NCBI RefSeq assembly: GCF_025376885.1
Contig: NZ_JAHUBR010000001.1
Coordinates: 124,001-188,000, forward strand
From: Pseudoruegeria sp. SHC-113
GTDB taxonomy: Bacteria > Pseudomonadota > Alphaproteobacteria > Rhodobacterales > Rhodobacteraceae
Direction of reading: 5' to 3'
DNA length: 64,000 nucleotides
In this document: positions 18,239 to 27,248 of the stretch, one piece after another
Layout: every line of letters begins with the position of its first letter
Numbering within the stretch: position 1 is the stretch's first letter
Program-made: the position numbers and the translations under genes
The notes under the pieces: model-generated
Databases searched by the model: none
What the model saw: the letters and a program-made list of their open reading frames with translations, nothing else
What the model was told of the DNA's origin: nothing

Positions 18239-21153
18239 GCCAGATCCTCCGGTGTGGGCGCGTCGGAATCCTCCCATTCCCCATAGCGGGAGAGGTGATC
18301 GTAATCGCCGGCATAGGTGAGAAGCGCCGGGGCGCGGCGGGCCGTGAAACCCTGATTTGGGCTAAGATAGGCTCTGATGAGCTCGTCCAGCTCCGCCCAT
18401 GTGCGCGCCGGGGAGATCTCGTCCAACGGCGCGGGCTCTTCCTTCGGGCTCGCGCCAAGGCCGATGTAGGCGGCGTAATCCACCGTGCCCACGTGGATCT
18501 CTGGGAAGGCCCCGTGTTCGATCATCGCGGCCTCCAGAAGCAGTTGCTTGTCGAAAGCGGCCTGCTGTTTCTTGGACGGCGGCGCGCCGGTTTTGTAATC
18601 ATAAAGCCGGAGCGTTCCGGCGTCGCTGCTGTCCACCCGGTCCAGCCGCGCGGTGAGGGTGACACCGGTGCTGCCGATCAGCGCCTTGCCCGATTTCTCG
18701 ACCCCGATGGGCGCGGCCGTTTCGCGGCGCGCACGTTCTGACGTGACGAACCAGTCGGCCACGCGTGCGAGCTTGGCCAGCCAGAGGCGGCGGGCGGTGG
18801 GCCAGGGGACCTCTTCCTCAAGCACGGCGCTGGCGGTGGCGATGAGCCGCGCTTCCGCACCATCCGAAAGATCATCTTCGGCGATGAACCGCTCCAGCAC
18901 GCTGTGCAGCACAGTGCCGCGCAAGGGCGCATCGGGCGAGGGATGCAACGGGTCGACAGGCTTCAGCCCCAACACGCCGCGCGCGTAGATCGCGTAAGGA
19001 TCGCGGATCAGGGTTTTGATCTGGGTGACGGAATATTGCACCGGACGGGCGGCAACAGGCGGGCGCGGTGAGGGGCGCTTGGCGGCTTGCACCTGGCCGG
19101 GCTGTTCCAGCTTGGCTGCAAGCGCCAGCCAGTGATCGCCGCGCGCTTCCATACCGGCCAAGGCTTCCGCGCCGCCCTGAGCCTCAAGGCCCGAGAGCAG
19201 GTTCACCAGCCGGTTCAGCCAGCGCGAGGGCACGGTTTCGGCCTCCGAATCCCGCGCTGCGCGGCTGAGCCAGATCTCTTTCGCGCCCGCTGCCATCTGG
19301 AAGTCATGGGCCGAAAGCCCGATGCGGCGCTCGGGCAGAAGCAGGCCCGCGTCATGGCGCATCTTGCGGTTCAGCCAGGGATCCGGCGCAGGGGTGGGCG
19401 GCCAGATGCCATCGTTGAGCCCGCCCAGAATCACCACATCGGCGGCCTGCACGCGGGCCTCCTGCGTGCCGAGGATCATCAGGTTGGGGAAATCCTCGTC
19501 CGGTGCGCGCACGTCGCTCTTGGCCAGCAGCGCGCGGAACAGCTCGCTGTATTCATGCGGGGCCATGTCGCCGCCGAACCCGGCGTCGGCGGTGAGCGCA
19601 TCCACCACGGCGCGCGCCTTGCGGCCAGCCGCCTCACGCCAGAGCTCGCTTTCGCCGCCCGTAGGACCAGCGGCCAAGGCCTCGGCGCAGGCGATGTGCA
19701 GCGCGGCCCAGTCGGCGAGGGGGCGGGTGACGGGCACGTCCTCGAAGGGCAGGGCGGCGATCAACCACTCGGCCCACACAGGCGCACCTTCGTCCTTTTC
19801 GGCCTGCTTGGTCGCCCATTTGCGCAAAGATGCTGCATCGGGAAAGGCGGGGCCGTTGCGGCGCAGCGAAAGCTCAAGCTCCCGCGTGCGCAGCAAATGC
19901 GTGCCGCGATCCCCGGCGGAATGGGTGATCGGGTGTTTGAGCAGGGTCAGCAGCGCCTCGATGGTGAGCCGCTGGCCGTAAAGCCGCGCCACCAGCCGCA
20001 GGAAGCGGCCCGGAGCAGACAGATGCAGCGGGAAGCCGGCGCTGTCGTCCACGGTGACCTGCCAGCGGTCCAGCGCGGCTGTCACCTGCCGCGTGAGCAT
20101 ACGGTCGGGCGTGATCAGCGCCAGCGTTTCGCCGGTGTCCACCGCCTGCCGCATGCGCAGCGCGATGGCGAGTGCCTCGGCGCGGGCAGATGGGGCTTTC
20201 AGGTAGGTGATCTGCGCCGTCGCCTCCGCGATACCCTCCAGATGCGCGCCTTCGCTCATCCATTGATCGGTGACGGGCGCGGGGCGCAGGGCGAGCGACA
20301 GCAGCGTGTTGCGCGGCGGGCACGGGGCAGGGGCTTTGGCCCACTCACCCACGGCGCTGGGCGAAAGGCCAAGCGTTTTCAGTAGCTTGCCATAGCGGAA
20401 CTGCGGGTGATCCTCGCTTTTCATCGCATCCGACAGGCTTTCCCAGACAGGCTCTGGCAGATCGAAATCGAAGCCCGGCAGGATCACGGCCCCTTGGGGC
20501 AGACGGGCAACGGCCTCCATCAGCAGGTGGGTGGCCCCGCGCGAGCCGGTGGAGCCAGCGATCAGGATGGGATCCGGCGGCGGGGCCTCGGCCCATTGGG
20601 CGGCGAGCCGCTCCACCACCATACGTTGTCGGGCCTCGGCGTCGGGCGCGTCCTCATCGGCGACGAAGGCCTGCACGATGCGGATGAACTCCAGCGCGCG
20701 GGCCCAGTGGCCGGATTGATCCGTCACGTCGAGCTGCGCGATCTCCTCCGGTGTCACGCCTTCGCCGTGCATCTCGTCCAAAAGCGTGGCGAGGCTGTCG
20801 GCAAGGTCATAGGCGCTCGCCGTCGGGGCGAGATCGGGTGCGCCCTCGATCAGGCGCGCGATCAGTTGCGCCAGTTCCAGCCGCCGCCGCAGGGGAGAGA
20901 TGGCGGGGGGCAGCGGGGCATCCGTGAGCCCTTTGCCCAGATCCTGAATCAGGCGGATGCGCGGCAGCAACAGCGCGCCGCCCTCGGCAAAGAGGCTGCG
21001 CAGGCGGCGTTGCATCCGGCCCGTGTTGACGAAGATCTGCACCCGCGCAAGCGCTTCCGGGCCGGCAGCGCCATAGCGCGCGATCACCCCATCACGCAGG
21101 GCCTTCGGGAAATCCGCGCCGGGGGGCACGCCGAAGAGCGTGGTGTCAGCCAT
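18235..21153 (-). CDS. addB: AddAB helicase-nuclease, subunit AddB (alphaproteobacterial type)
   Basis: 972 residues. The partner of AddA. The N-terminal helicase-like half starts MADTTLFGVPPGADFPKAL, where the Walker A region is degenerate, as usual in alphaproteobacterial AddB. VVILGGLNDGIWPP is the typical inactive-helicase segment. The C-terminus has a PD-(D/E)XK nuclease with DYKTGAPPSKKQ (catalytic D and K). Overlaps addA downstream by 4 bp and murU upstream by 8 bp. ATG chosen where overlap and family start agree. Confidence 0.93.
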   Translation of the reverse strand: MADTTLFGVPPGADFPKALRDGVIARYGAAGPEALARVQIFVNTGRMQRRLRSLFAEGGALLLPRIRLIQDLGKGLTDAPLPPAISPLRRRLELAQLIARLIEGAPDLAPTASAYDLADSLATLLDEMHGEGVTPEEIAQLDVTDQSGHWARALEFIRIVQAFVADEDAPDAEARQRMVVERLAAQWAEAPPPDPILIAGSTGSRGATHLLMEAVARLPQGAVILPGFDFDLPEPVWESLSDAMKSEDHPQFRYGKLLKTLGLSPSAVGEWAKAPAPCPPRNTLLSLALRPAPVTDQWMSEGAHLEGIAEATAQITYLKAPSARAEALAIALRMRQAVDTGETLALITPDRMLTRQVTAALDRWQVTVDDSAGFPLHLSAPGRFLRLVARLYGQRLTIEALLTLLKHPITHSAGDRGTHLLRTRELELSLRRNGPAFPDAASLRKWATKQAEKDEGAPVWAEWLIAALPFEDVPVTRPLADWAALHIACAEALAAGPTGGESELWREAAGRKARAVVDALTADAGFGGDMAPHEYSELFRALLAKSDVRAPDEDFPNLMILGTQEARVQAADVVILGGLNDGIWPPTPAPDPWLNRKMRHDAGLLLPERRIGLSAHDFQMAAGAKEIWLSRAARDSEAETVPSRWLNRLVNLLSGLEAQGGAEALAGMEARGDHWLALAAKLEQPGQVQAAKRPSPRPPVAARPVQYSVTQIKTLIRDPYAIYARGVLGLKPVDPLHPSPDAPLRGTVLHSVLERFIAEDDLSDGAEARLIATASAVLEEEVPWPTARRLWLAKLARVADWFVTSERARRETAAPIGVEKSGKALIGSTGVTLTARLDRVDSSDAGTLRLYDYKTGAPPSKKQQAAFDKQLLLEAAMIEHGAFPEIHVGTVDYAAYIGLGASPKEEPAPLDEISPARTWAELDELIRAYLSPNQGFTARRAPALLTYAGDYDHLSRYGEWEDSDAPTPEDLA

Positions 21154-21832
21154 GGGCGGCCTCCGCGAGCATTGCTTCGGCAAGCGGGATACAGTCTGGC
21201 CGGCCCACATCGCACCAACCGCCTTGATGGCGCAGGCCGAAGAGGCGGCGTTTGGCCTGCATCACGTCCCACAGGCGGTTGAGGGAAAAGGCGGCTTCCG
21301 GGATGGTCGGTAGCAGATCGGGCTTGAGGATCTGCACGCCGGAATAGATCAGGCCGGGGCCACGGCTCAGGCGGCCTTCGGGATCCATCAGGAAATCGCC
21401 CTTGCCCGTGTGGCCACGCGCATCCTGTGGCGCGACGAGCAGCAGCAGCGCGTCCATCCGCGCCGGATCCCATGCGGTGGCGAGCTGGCTGAGCGGGTTT
21501 GCGCCCGTCCAGGCGGCGTCGGTGTTCATCGTGAATACCGGGCCTTCGCCGAGCAAGGGCAGAGCGGCGCGCAGGCCGCCGCCGGTTTCGAGAATGTCAG
21601 GCTGCTCCTCGGAGAACAGCACATCGCGCCCGGCAAGTTGGGCGCGCAGTTGATCGGGGCGATAATGCAGGTTGGCCACCGTACGCAGCGGGCCATGAGC
21701 ATCGCGCAAGGCCAATGCGTGATCGATCAGCGGACGACCTGCAACCTCGATCAGCGGTTTCGGCTTGTCGGCGGTCAGCGCACCCATGCGGGTGCCGAAC
21801 CCGGCGGCGAACAGCATCAGGGCGTCGGGCAT
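21146..21832 (-). CDS. murU: N-acetylmuramate alpha-1-phosphate uridylyltransferase (MurU-like)
   Basis: 228 residues. Sugar-nucleotide transferase with the N-terminal signature LFAAGFGTRMGALTADKPKPLIEVAGRPLIDHAL and the metal-binding MNTDAAWTG. With AmgK it forms the MurU bypass that turns recycled MurNAc into UDP-MurNAc, avoiding MurA (the fosfomycin target). The assignment to MurU rather than another NTP-transferase rests on the adjacent amgK, with which it overlaps by 16 bp. Cytosolic. Confidence 0.85.
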   Translation of the reverse strand: MPDALMLFAAGFGTRMGALTADKPKPLIEVAGRPLIDHALALRDAHGPLRTVANLHYRPDQLRAQLAGRDVLFSEEQPDILETGGGLRAALPLLGEGPVFTMNTDAAWTGANPLSQLATAWDPARMDALLLLVAPQDARGHTGKGDFLMDPEGRLSRGPGLIYSGVQILKPDLLPTIPEAAFSLNRLWDVMQAKRRLFGLRHQGGWCDVGRPDCIPLAEAMLAEAAHG

Positions 21833-22830
21833 TGCTGGCGCAGCCTTTCCAGAATGTCTTCGGTGGGGGCGGGTAGGGCCGCGCGCAGGGGGGCGGCCAG
21901 ATCCGCAAGGGCAGGGTGCGCCAGATCGCGCTCCAGATGCGCCCAGACACGGGGCATCAGGGCAAGGTATCCGGGCTTGCCAAGGGCACGGGCAAGGCGG
22001 GCAAACACCCCGAGGATCCGCAGGTTGCGCTGGGCCCCCTGTACCGCGAGCGCAGCTTCGAAGCGCTCCGGGTCCAGCCCGTTTTCATGGGCATACCACG
22101 AGATGCAGGCCAGCCGCGTGCTTTCGCGGATGTCACGCCGGGCGTCCTCCAGAAGCGAGATCAGATCATAGGCGGGATGGCCGAGCAGCGCGTCCTGAAA
22201 ATCCAGGAGGCCCAGCGCCTGCACGCCGCCGCGTTCGGGCAGAACCATCAGGTTCTCCGCGTGGTAATCGCGCAGGATCATCACGTCTGTCTCCGGCGCA
22301 TGGCGGGCCAATGCGGCCTCCAGAAGCGCCTGAACTCGGCCTTGTGCGGCGGGATCGCCGGTGCCCGTTGCGGCGGCATATTCCGTGAAGGCCACATCCA
22401 CCATCGCGGCCATTTCCGCCGGGCCGTAGGGCTGCAGGCCTTCCATCGGCGGCACGCTGTGCAGGTAATGCAGCACCTTGGTGGCGCTGAGATAGAGCGC
22501 GCGTTCCGTGTTGGGCGCATTGGCGACGACAGAGGCCATCACCGCCTCGCCGAAATCCTCCAGCAGGAGAAGGCCGTTCTGATCGTCGCGAGCAAGGATG
22601 TCCGGGGCGGAGAGGCCCACGGCGCGCAGGTGCCGGGCGACATCGCAAAAGCGGGCGATCTCGGCCCTGGAGCCTGCCGGGCAGAGCATGAGGATGGCGC
22701 TTTCGCCGTCCGCGCGGGTCAGGCGCTGGTAGCGGCGGGCCGACGCGTCGCCCTGCATGGGGGCGGCTTCGGCTTGGTGCCAGCCGGCCTGCGCAAGGAA
22801 AGCGGACAAGGCCGCGGCGGTTTCAGGCAT
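21817..22830 (-). CDS. amgK: N-acetylmuramate/N-acetylglucosamine kinase (AmgK-like)
   Basis: 337 residues. Aminoglycoside-phosphotransferase fold: nucleotide loop GDASARRYQRL, lysine-strand region ESAILMLCP, catalytic loop ILRDYHAENLMVLP (catalytic D and N) and metal-binding LGLLDFQDALLGHPAYDL. Makes MurNAc-1-phosphate or GlcNAc-1-phosphate for MurU. The start MPETAAALSAFL overlaps the tsaE stop by 8 bp; a much longer upstream frame is the shadow of tsaE. The tsaE-amgK-murU order is conserved across alphaproteobacteria. Confidence 0.87.
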   Translation of the reverse strand: MPETAAALSAFLAQAGWHQAEAAPMQGDASARRYQRLTRADGESAILMLCPAGSRAEIARFCDVARHLRAVGLSAPDILARDDQNGLLLLEDFGEAVMASVVANAPNTERALYLSATKVLHYLHSVPPMEGLQPYGPAEMAAMVDVAFTEYAAATGTGDPAAQGRVQALLEAALARHAPETDVMILRDYHAENLMVLPERGGVQALGLLDFQDALLGHPAYDLISLLEDARRDIRESTRLACISWYAHENGLDPERFEAALAVQGAQRNLRILGVFARLARALGKPGYLALMPRVWAHLERDLAHPALADLAAPLRAALPAPTEDILERLRQQCPTP

Positions 22831-23296
22831 GAAGGCCATCCAGAACGCCGGCCCAGCGTTTCCGGGGGCCGCACAGGGCAAGGCTGCGGCCCGTGCCATC
22901 GGGCTGGTGGGCAAACGAAAGCTCCAGCGCGTTGCGCGGGGTGTAGGCCCCAAGCCGGTCCGGCCACTCCACGAGGCAGAGCGCGGTGTCGAAGGCCTCG
23001 TCCAGCCCCAGCTCGAATGCATCCTCCGGGCCGGAGAGGCGATAGAGATCGCAGTGCCAGATCTCGAAGGCAGGGGCGTCATAGGTCTGGACGAGGGTGA
23101 AGGTGGGCGAGGGCACGTCTTCGGGCTCGGGCAGCAGGGCAAGGATCAGGCTGCGGGCGAAATGGCTTTTCCCCGCGCCCACAGGCCCCGACAGCAGCAG
23201 GCAATCCCCGGCCTCAAGCAGGGGCGCGAGCTGCTGGGCCAACTCGGTAGAAGCGGTCTCATCCGCGAGGGTCAGGGAAAGGCGCGCATCGCTCAT
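22823..23296 (-). CDS. tsaE: tRNA threonylcarbamoyladenosine biosynthesis ATPase TsaE
   Basis: 157 residues. P-loop protein with Walker A LSGPVGAGKSHFARSLI, the switch-like SPTFTLVQTYDAP and the IWHCDLYRLSGPEDAFELGLDEAF segment that defines TsaE. It drives the TsaB-TsaD complex that makes t6A37 in ANN-decoding tRNAs; tsaD is in this window 12 kb away. Start of the tsaE-amgK-murU-addB-addA run, with overlapping ends throughout. Confidence 0.94.
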   Translation of the reverse strand: MSDARLSLTLADETASTELAQQLAPLLEAGDCLLLSGPVGAGKSHFARSLILALLPEPEDVPSPTFTLVQTYDAPAFEIWHCDLYRLSGPEDAFELGLDEAFDTALCLVEWPDRLGAYTPRNALELSFAHQPDGTGRSLALCGPRKRWAGVLDGLHA

Positions 23297-23344
23297 GGGC
23301 GGATATTACCTGCCCCGCCCCGGCCCGCAAGACGCTTCGCGCCC

Positions 23345-24973
23345 TTAGCCCTGATGCGCCTGCAGACGCACACTGGTGAAGGGCACGGCGGTGTCGGCGG
23401 CGCGGAAGCGCACCAGCGTGGCGTTGCCGGGCAGCGGTGCCACCGTGGTGCGCAGGGCGCGGCCATCCAGCATGCGGACATCGGCCTCCCATTCGGCGCG
23501 ATCGCGCGGTGCGGCGGCGAACTCCCTCAGATCACCCCAGGCCGGGGTCGGGTGGCACCGGTTGCGCCACATCCGGCTGGTTTCAAAGATGGTGAACTCG
23601 CTCAGCGCGCAATCGTCGGAGCCGAACCACAGCCGCGCGAAGGCCCGGTTGGTGAAGGCTAGCCGCCCGCCTTCGGAGAAGACGGCAATGGCATCCTCCA
23701 TCGTGTCGAGCACCGCTTGCGAGATCTCCAGCTCGGCCCGGAAGTGGCGGGTGAGCGAGACCTCGGTGCTGATGTCCTCCAAAAGAAAGGCGATGGCGTT
23801 GTCGGGGTGGGGGCGGCCGGTGAGGCGGAAGGAGCGGCCTGAAGGTAATGTCCAGGTTTCCTCGTAGGCACCGCGCGTGGATTCGGCCTCGGCCTGTGTG
23901 ATGCGCCGCCGCCATTCGGCGAAATTCCGGGGCTCCGGCAGCAAGCGGCTTTCGCGCAACCGATCAAACACCGCATCCAGCGTCGGGCGCAGGCTCAGAA
24001 AATCCACAGGCAGCCCGGTGAGATCGGTTAGCGCCGGGTTGAACAGCGCGAGCCGCCGGCTGCGGTCAAACACGGCAAGGCCGATGGGCAGATGCGCGAA
24101 GGTTTTCGTCAGGGTCTGGACGAATTGTTCCAGCGTGCGCTGGGCCGAAACAGCCGCCGAGGCATCCACCGCATAGTGCAGCGACTCCCGGCCCACGGCA
24201 AAGCTGCGGCAATCGAACCATGTTTCTTCTTTCTGGCCGATCAGCTGTAGCGGCAACCGGCAGGCGCGGCTTTCTGGCGTGCCCTGATCGAGCGAAAGAT
24301 CGGTGAAAATCTTCACCGGCGGCCAGCCGCGCGCCTCTTCCGGGGCGACGTCCGCCTGATTGGCGGCGGTGTCCAGATAGGCGGTGTTGGCCCAGGTCAC
24401 GGCGCCAGCCGAGGTTTGCCGCCAGATCGGAAAGGGCGCGGTGTTGAGCAGCTGGCGCAGGCCTGCCACCTCTTCGCGCAGGAAGGCGCATTCCCAATCG
24501 GCATCCTTGCGCACTTCGGGCTGGGACAGCGTGAGCCGGGTAAAGCCGCCCCATTGGAGAAACTCGATACGGCCGGCATCCTCGGGCGTGCGCGCGTGAA
24601 AGATCTTGCGGATTTCAGGGGCTTCGGTGGCCGCATCGACAGGGTGTTCAGGATCGTCGCCGCTGGGGTCCCCGGTGGGGTGGCCGAGGTCTGTGCTCAG
24701 ATCCAGCATGCGGTCCAGATCAGGAAAGCGGGGCTTTAGGGCGCGGATCAGGGTGAGAAGATCGGTTTCCTGCTTCTCGGCGGTTTCCAGAAGCCCATCC
24801 GCCGCGCCGGAGGCATCCACCAACCGGGAGCCCTGAAACAGGAAGCTGGTTTCGCCGCGATCATCCGCCGACTGGGGCTCACCCGGCGTGGGATGCACGA
24901 CGAGCGCCCGGATCGTCAGCCAGGCGGCTGCCGCAGAGAGCAGCAGCGTTGTGAAAAGAAGCAGCGGTTGCAT
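23345..24973 (-). CDS. Membrane-anchored multi-PAS protein without a kinase domain
   Basis: 542 residues. One N-terminal membrane helix (LLLFTTLLLSAAAAWLTIRALV), an acidic linker, then at least three PAS-like segments: about 180-280 (LLNTAPFPIWRQTSAGAVTWAN), about 300-400 (HLPIGLAVFDRSRRLALFNPAL) and about 430-530 (LDTMEDAIAVFSEGGRLAFTN). The protein stops after the last PAS; I see no H-box, HATPase, GGDEF or EAL domain. It lies 96 bp downstream of regB on the same strand and could share its transcript, which suggests a sensory or scaffold role linked to redox signalling (inference). ATG preferred to a GTG two codons earlier. Confidence 0.8.
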   Translation of the reverse strand: MQPLLLFTTLLLSAAAAWLTIRALVVHPTPGEPQSADDRGETSFLFQGSRLVDASGAADGLLETAEKQETDLLTLIRALKPRFPDLDRMLDLSTDLGHPTGDPSGDDPEHPVDAATEAPEIRKIFHARTPEDAGRIEFLQWGGFTRLTLSQPEVRKDADWECAFLREEVAGLRQLLNTAPFPIWRQTSAGAVTWANTAYLDTAANQADVAPEEARGWPPVKIFTDLSLDQGTPESRACRLPLQLIGQKEETWFDCRSFAVGRESLHYAVDASAAVSAQRTLEQFVQTLTKTFAHLPIGLAVFDRSRRLALFNPALTDLTGLPVDFLSLRPTLDAVFDRLRESRLLPEPRNFAEWRRRITQAEAESTRGAYEETWTLPSGRSFRLTGRPHPDNAIAFLLEDISTEVSLTRHFRAELEISQAVLDTMEDAIAVFSEGGRLAFTNRAFARLWFGSDDCALSEFTIFETSRMWRNRCHPTPAWGDLREFAAAPRDRAEWEADVRMLDGRALRTTVAPLPGNATLVRFRAADTAVPFTSVRLQAHQG

Positions 24974-25069
24974 GGGCACAGGTCGAAGTGGTTTTGTCCG
25001 ACGCTACCGCGGGATGGTTAACGGAGGTTTAACCGCCGCCCGGCCCTTAAAACCGCCCAAAACGCCAGA

Positions 25070-26461
25070 TCAGGCGAACTGCTGGTTCTCCCCGAGCGGC
25101 CCTGTCCAATCCTCGGGCTTGCCCTCCAGCGCGCTGCGCGCCCAGCGCACCTGCACGATGGCGCCGGATTTCTCGGGCCGCTCCGATTCCTCAAGGAAGG
25201 GATCGGAGCCATTGGCAAAGCTCAACTCCGCCCCGGTGCGCTCCAGCAGCGTCTTGGCGATGAAAAGGCCCAGCCCCATCCCCTCGTACTCCGGGCGTTT
25301 GGCGGTTTCGGTGGCGCTGGCCCGGCGGCGCACGAAAGGATCGCCGATGCGCCCGATCAGCTGCGCCGGGAAGCCCGGGCCGTTGTCCAGAATACGGACC
25401 GTGATTGCGTCATCGCTCCAGCCGATCTCGACCCAGACGCGGCTGTCGGCGAAATCCACGGCGTTCTGCACAAGGTTACGGATGCCATGCACGAACTCCG
25501 GATAGCGCATCACCATGGGCTGCGCGCCGGGGGCCTCATCCGACACCAGCGCGAAGCTGATGTCCTTGCCACGGTCCAGATGCGGCTCGGCGGCCTCGTG
25601 GATCACGGTTTCCAGCGGTGCGCGCTTGAGGTGCTTGTCGTCCTTGCCGGCGCGCCCCATGGAACGCAGGATCTCGCGGCAGCGGTCGGCCTGTTCGCGG
25701 ATCAGCTCCGCATCTTCCTTTAGATGCGTGCCTTCCTCCAGCTCGTCCATCATCTCGGTGCTAACAAGCTTGATCGTGGCCAGTGGCGTGCCCAGCTCAT
25801 GGGCTGCCGCCGCGACAACGCCGCCCAGATCGGTGAGCTTCTGTTCCCGCGCCAGCGCCATCTGCGTGGCTAGAAGCGCTTGCGACATGGAGTGGATTTC
25901 CCCGGTCACGCGCCGGGCGTAGATGCCGAGAAAGACGGTGCCGATCACGATGGCGAGCCAGAAGCCGAAGAGAAACAGCGCGGGCAGCTCGTAGATCTCG
26001 CCCTCGGAGGTTTGCAGCGGCAGGTGAAACGCGGCGACACAGGTGATCGCGGCCAGCGCAACGATGCCCAGCAGCAGCGTGGAGCGCATGGTGAGCACCG
26101 TTGCTGAAACCGTCACCGGGGCCATGATCAGCAACGCGAAGGGATTGTTGAGCCCGCCCGTCAGGTAGATCAGCGCCGAGAGCTGGCAGATGTCGAACAG
26201 CAGCAGCGCGAAGCTTTGCCTGTCGGTCAGGCGCTTGGTTTCGGGATAGATGAAGGTGGCCACGAGGTTGGCGATCACCGCCGCCCCTATCACAAGATAA
26301 CAGAGCCCCAACTCCAGCTGCACGTCAAAGACGCGGCGGGCAATGAAGATCGCGCCGATCTGCCCCGCGATGGCGAACCAGCGCAGCACGATGAGCGTGC
26401 GCAGGCGGATCCACCCGCTGCGCTGTGTGGCGCTGAACAGGGCTGAGGTGCTGTCGGACAT
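25070..26461 (-). CDS. regB: Redox-sensing histidine kinase RegB/PrrB
   Basis: 463 residues. Six hydrophobic segments at the N-terminus with the ubiquinone-site GGLNNPF, then H-box AAHELGTPLATI, a conserved Cys in ADRCREIL (equivalent to the redox-active Cys of R. capsulatus RegB, by family), N-box NLVQNAVDFAD and G-boxes ILDNGPGFP and GMGLGLFIAK. RegB phosphorylates RegA under low oxygen or a reduced quinone pool, switching respiratory, photosynthetic and carbon/nitrogen genes. Divergent from senC-regA, the classic arrangement. ATG at MSDSTSALF chosen over a frame 13 codons longer. Confidence 0.96.
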   Translation of the reverse strand: MSDSTSALFSATQRSGWIRLRTLIVLRWFAIAGQIGAIFIARRVFDVQLELGLCYLVIGAAVIANLVATFIYPETKRLTDRQSFALLLFDICQLSALIYLTGGLNNPFALLIMAPVTVSATVLTMRSTLLLGIVALAAITCVAAFHLPLQTSEGEIYELPALFLFGFWLAIVIGTVFLGIYARRVTGEIHSMSQALLATQMALAREQKLTDLGGVVAAAAHELGTPLATIKLVSTEMMDELEEGTHLKEDAELIREQADRCREILRSMGRAGKDDKHLKRAPLETVIHEAAEPHLDRGKDISFALVSDEAPGAQPMVMRYPEFVHGIRNLVQNAVDFADSRVWVEIGWSDDAITVRILDNGPGFPAQLIGRIGDPFVRRRASATETAKRPEYEGMGLGLFIAKTLLERTGAELSFANGSDPFLEESERPEKSGAIVQVRWARSALEGKPEDWTGPLGENQQFA

Positions 26462-26559
26462 GTGCTGCTCGCGCCTTCGTGAATGCGTCAACCTGCACAA
26501 TTGTTAATCCGCAGCTGCAGGACGATCAATGCGCCCAACCCGCCAGAAGGACATTCGCC
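26462..26559. promoter_or_regulatory. Divergent regB / senC-regA promoter region
   Basis: A 98-bp spacer between the two ATGs, moderately AT-rich around ACAATTGTTAATCC. It must hold both promoters. In relatives this operon pair is autoregulated by RegA; I cannot place a RegA site with confidence. Confidence 0.5.
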
Positions 26560-27180
26560 ATGACCCGCCTCATCGCCATCGTTGCCTCAACCATCGTGAT
26601 CGCCATGCTGGGCGTGCTGTGGTTCGTGACCTCAGGCACCCGCAGCGACGATCAGTTCGCCGCCTGCCGCGAGTCCCAGATCGCGGGCGGCGCCGGGGCC
26701 ATTGGCGGGCCGTTCACGCTGGTCAATGGCGACGGCGAAACGGTGACGGATGCCGATGTGATCACCAAGCCCTCGATCCTCTACTTTGGCTATACCTTCT
26801 GCCCCGATGTCTGCCCGCTTGATAACGTGCGCAATGCCGAGGCGGTGGATCTTCTGGCCGCGCAGGGCATCGAGGTGACGCCGGTGTTCATCTCCATCGA
26901 CCCTGAGCGAGACACGCCCGAAGTGATGAAAGACTACGGCGAGATCATTCATGACCGTATGATCGCGCTGACGGGCTCCGAAGAGCAGGTGAAGGCTGCC
27001 TCGCAGGCCTACAAGACCTACTACCGCAAGCAGGAGAGCGAGGATGAGTTCTACCTCGTGGACCACTCCACCTTCTCCTACCTCGTCCTGCCGGACCATG
27101 GCTTCGTGGAGTTCTTCAAACGCGATACCACGCCGCAACAGATGGCGGAAAGCGTCGCCTGTTTCGTCGACGCCAGCTAG
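26560..27180 (+). CDS. senC: SCO1/SenC (PrrC) copper chaperone
   Basis: 206 residues, membrane anchored by LIAIVASTIVIAMLGVLWFV, with the thioredoxin-like SCO domain in the periplasm. Copper ligands: FCPDVCP (CxxxC) and the His in LVDHSTFSYLV. Delivers copper for the CuA or CuB centre of cytochrome oxidases and in the Reg/Prr system is tied to signalling from cbb3 oxidase to RegB. The ATG follows AGAAGG. Co-directional with regA across a 68-bp spacer that holds a strong inverted repeat. Confidence 0.94.
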   Translation: MTRLIAIVASTIVIAMLGVLWFVTSGTRSDDQFAACRESQIAGGAGAIGGPFTLVNGDGETVTDADVITKPSILYFGYTFCPDVCPLDNVRNAEAVDLLAAQGIEVTPVFISIDPERDTPEVMKDYGEIIHDRMIALTGSEEQVKAASQAYKTYYRKQESEDEFYLVDHSTFSYLVLPDHGFVEFFKRDTTPQQMAESVACFVDAS

Positions 27181-27200
27181 CGCTGTTTGACGGGATGGGG

Positions 27201-27241
27201 CCTTCGCCCTAAACATTGGGAAAAAGAAGGTTTAGCGAAGG
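27201..27241 (+). promoter_or_regulatory. Inverted repeat sequestering the regA ribosome binding site
   Basis: Left arm CCTTCG-CC-CTAAAC and right arm GTTTAG-CGAAGG pair as 12 bp with a 2-nt bulge and a 15-nt A/G-rich loop. The right arm contains the GAAGGA ribosome site that precedes the regA ATG by 6 bp. No T run follows, so it does not look like an intrinsic terminator. Possible roles: translational control of regA, RNA-thermometer behaviour, or stabilising the 3' end of a senC mRNA. Confidence 0.6.
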
Positions 27242-27248
27242 ATTGACC

